NCBI GenBank assembly: GCA_965368785.1
Contig: CBDUOG010000079.1
Coordinates: 1-7,752, forward strand
DNA from: Silanimonas sp965368785
Lineage (GTDB): Bacteria > Pseudomonadota > Gammaproteobacteria > Xanthomonadales > Xanthomonadaceae
Length of the DNA: 7,752 bases
Direction of reading: 5' to 3'
The notes beneath the pieces are model-generated. The model did not search any database and was not told the DNA's origin. It saw nothing but the letters and a program-made list of their open reading frames with translations. Numbering within the stretch: the stretch's first letter is position 1; each line of letters opens with the position of its first letter. The translations under genes were made by a program, and so were the position numbers. This document shows positions 6,138-7,752 of this stretch, one piece after another.

Positions 6138-7247
6138 ATGAGCCAAAAGCCGGGTTTCCAGGTTTCCGATGAGAATCCGGATCGGCTGCAGTTGCATGGC
6201 TCTTGGGTTATGACGCATGTGCAAGCCGCACACACTCAATTGGCCCGCCTGCCCTCGGGCGTAACACAGATTGATTTGACCGCGCTTGATCGGGTGGACG
6301 CCAGTGGTGCCATGCTGATCTGGCAGATATCAGACAAACTGGGCGTGGCCTGGGACTCGGTTATTCACAAGGAGCAAGATGCCGCTTTGCTCAAGGCCGT
6401 CTGGGATATTTGCGATCACCCGGAATCGCGCAAAAAACGGAATTTCGGCTTTCGCGACATGCTCGGGCGAATCGGCTACTGGGTAGAGGACTACACCAGG
6501 GAAGTGCTTGCCCTGCTGGGTTTTGGTGGTCAGGCCTTGCTGACGACTCTTCGCGTGCTGCCCTTTCCGATGCGCTGGCGGGTAACCTCAACGGTGCATC
6601 ACATGGAGCAGGTGGGGCTCGATGCAGTTCCTCTGGTTGCACTACTTAGTTTCATGATCGGTGCGGTGATCGCTTTTTTAGGCGCGACTGTTTTGCGCGA
6701 CTTTGGCGCTGAGATTTTTGTCGTAGAGTTAGTCGGTATTTCCTTCCTGCGCGAATTTTCATCGCTGTTAGCGGCTATTTTGTTGGCCGGTCGAACCGCC
6801 AGTGCCTTCACCGCACAAATTGGCGCAATGAAAAGCGGCGAGGAAATCGATGCGATCCGGACGATGGGGCTCGATCCGATGGAGTTGCTCGTATTGCCGC
6901 GATTATTTGCGTTGGTAATGATGCTACCGCTGCTGACGTTTGTGGCGATGATCGCAGGCATTTTGGGCGGCATGCTCGTCGGTGTTCTTAATCTGGGCCT
7001 ATCGCCGGAAATGTTTTTAGCGCGGCTGCAGGACATGCTGGAGATGCGACATTTCTGGGTAGGCATGAGCAAGGCGCCTATTTTCGCCATCGTGATCACG
7101 CTCATTGGTTGCCTTGAGGGCTTCCAGGTACAGGGCACAGCCGAATCGGTCGGTGAGCGCACCACCTCGAGCGTCGTTCAGTGCATTTCTGTGGTCATTT
7201 TAATTGATGCGTTTGCTGCACTTTGGTTTATGGAGATGGGCTGGTGA
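6138..7247 (+). CDS. MlaE-family ABC lipid transporter permease with N-terminal STAS-like domain
   Basis: This is the inner-membrane permease of an MCE/Mla-type system that moves phospholipid or other lipids between the membranes. The protein has 369 residues, about 110 more than E. coli MlaE. The extra part is a STAS-like domain (about 10-95) with DLTALDRVDASGA, holding Asp54, Ser56 and Gly57 of the DxSG motif. After a basic, soluble linker, the MlaE domain runs from about 130 to the end. It includes AGRTASAFTAQIGAMK (217-232), the GEEIDAIRTMGLDPMELLVLPR coupling region (234-255) and the late QGTAESVGERTTSSVV segment (332-347). About five to six hydrophobic segments are visible. Its stop overlaps the ATPase start. 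STAS-MlaE fusions are known in Proteobacteria, so this is a recognised variant. The transport direction cannot be read from sequence. Confidence 0.93.
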   Translation: MSQKPGFQVSDENPDRLQLHGSWVMTHVQAAHTQLARLPSGVTQIDLTALDRVDASGAMLIWQISDKLGVAWDSVIHKEQDAALLKAVWDICDHPESRKKRNFGFRDMLGRIGYWVEDYTREVLALLGFGGQALLTTLRVLPFPMRWRVTSTVHHMEQVGLDAVPLVALLSFMIGAVIAFLGATVLRDFGAEIFVVELVGISFLREFSSLLAAILLAGRTASAFTAQIGAMKSGEEIDAIRTMGLDPMELLVLPRLFALVMMLPLLTFVAMIAGILGGMLVGVLNLGLSPEMFLARLQDMLEMRHFWVGMSKAPIFAIVITLIGCLEGFQVQGTAESVGERTTSSVVQCISVVILIDAFAALWFMEMGW

Positions 7248-7752
7248 GTGCGGACGAAAATGTCATCAGCGTTCGTAACCTACGCACTGCATTCGGCGCA
7301 CAGGTGGTGCACGATGGACTCAACGTAGATGTTAAAAAAGGCGAGATCCTCGGCGTTGTCGGCGGGTCGGGTAGCGGCAAGTCGGTATTGATGCGCGCAA
7401 TCCTGGGTTTATTGCGGCCGGCCTCCGGCAGCATCAGGGTATTGGGAATCGACCCGCACTCGGAGCGGGCACACGACGAAGCACACATTGAGCGACATAC
7501 CGGTGTGTTGTATCAGGGCGGCGCATTATTCTCGTCTTTGAGCGTACTCGATAATGTCGCGATGCCAATGCGCGAGCATTACAAGGAGTTGGATCCGGCA
7601 TTGATGCGGGCCTTAGCGTTATTGAAAATTCGCTTAGTTGGTCTGAATCGCGAAGCGGCCGGAAAATTTCCATCACCACTGTCTGGCGGCATGCGCATGC
7701 GCGCCGGTATCGCGCGCGCGCTGTCCTTAGATCCCGATCTACTCTTTTTGGA
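7244..7752 (+). CDS. MlaF-like ABC transporter ATPase, cut by the right window edge
   Basis: This is the cytoplasmic ATPase that powers the MlaE-family permease encoded just before it. The start is a GTG sharing GTGA with the permease stop, with GGAG at 7232-7235 eight bases upstream. The 169 complete codons hold the Walker A motif GGSGSGKS (40-47) and Q-loop Gln91 in LYQGGALFSSLSVLDNV, the wording typical of MlaF ATPases. The ABC signature LSGGM is at 146-150, followed by RMRAGIARALSLDPDLLFL. The window ends at the first two bases of the expected Walker B aspartate codon, so Walker B, the H-loop and the C-terminus are outside. An MCE-domain protein gene would be expected next. Confidence 0.93.
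   Translation, partial: MSADENVISVRNLRTAFGAQVVHDGLNVDVKKGEILGVVGGSGSGKSVLMRAILGLLRPASGSIRVLGIDPHSERAHDEAHIERHTGVLYQGGALFSSLSVLDNVAMPMREHYKELDPALMRALALLKIRLVGLNREAAGKFPSPLSGGMRMRAGIARALSLDPDLLFL

Noticed and set aside
6599..7165. Minus-strand open frame of 188 codons across the permease gene
   Set aside because: It lies wholly opposite a strongly recognisable MlaE-family gene. It has low-complexity, Ser/Thr/Ile/Lys-rich wording typical of antisense shadows and no recognisable motif.
7689..7700. Perfect 12-base palindrome GCATGCGCATGC
   Set aside because: It lies inside the ABC signature region of the ATPase gene, where the Gly-Met-Arg-Met-Arg codons explain it. No second copy was seen.

Overview
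The window is a compact piece of a bacterial chromosome with moderate GC (mid-50s percent by eye), eight clear gene starts and almost no spare DNA. Protein families and motif wording fit a gammaproteobacterium: an aerobe with a quinone-linked ETF dehydrogenase, a rhamnose-containing surface polysaccharide and a Gram-negative MCE/Mla-type lipid transporter. From memory, xanthomonads also keep rmlBACD next to ETF genes, so a relative of that part of the class is possible. The genus cannot be named from this sequence alone.

Left block (1-5084, all minus strand). In transcription order it holds ETF-ubiquinone oxidoreductase, then rfbB, rfbA, rfbC and rfbD (the full dTDP-L-rhamnose pathway from glucose-1-phosphate), then the first codons of another gene that runs off the left edge. 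The gap after the ETF-QO gene is 35 bp with no convincing terminator. All later junctions are a 2 bp gap or 4-base stop/start overlaps, so this reads as one operon or at least a tightly coupled rfbBACD-X unit.

Middle (5085-5236). A 152 bp divergent intergenic region carries the signals for both directions. One weak promoter-like pair can be proposed on each strand.

Right block (5237-7752, all plus strand). An EamA/DMT-type membrane transporter is followed 13 bp later by an MlaE-family permease with an N-terminal STAS-like domain. That permease overlaps by 4 bases the start of an MlaF-like ABC ATPase, which is cut by the window end just at its Walker B motif. An MCE-domain substrate-binding protein and an auxiliary lipoprotein would be expected just beyond the right edge.

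I find no mobile element, CRISPR array, RNA gene, long repeat or broken gene. The parts are well-known families. What merits a second look is their arrangement (ETF-QO with rhamnose genes, a DMT transporter with a lipid-transport operon), not a new system.
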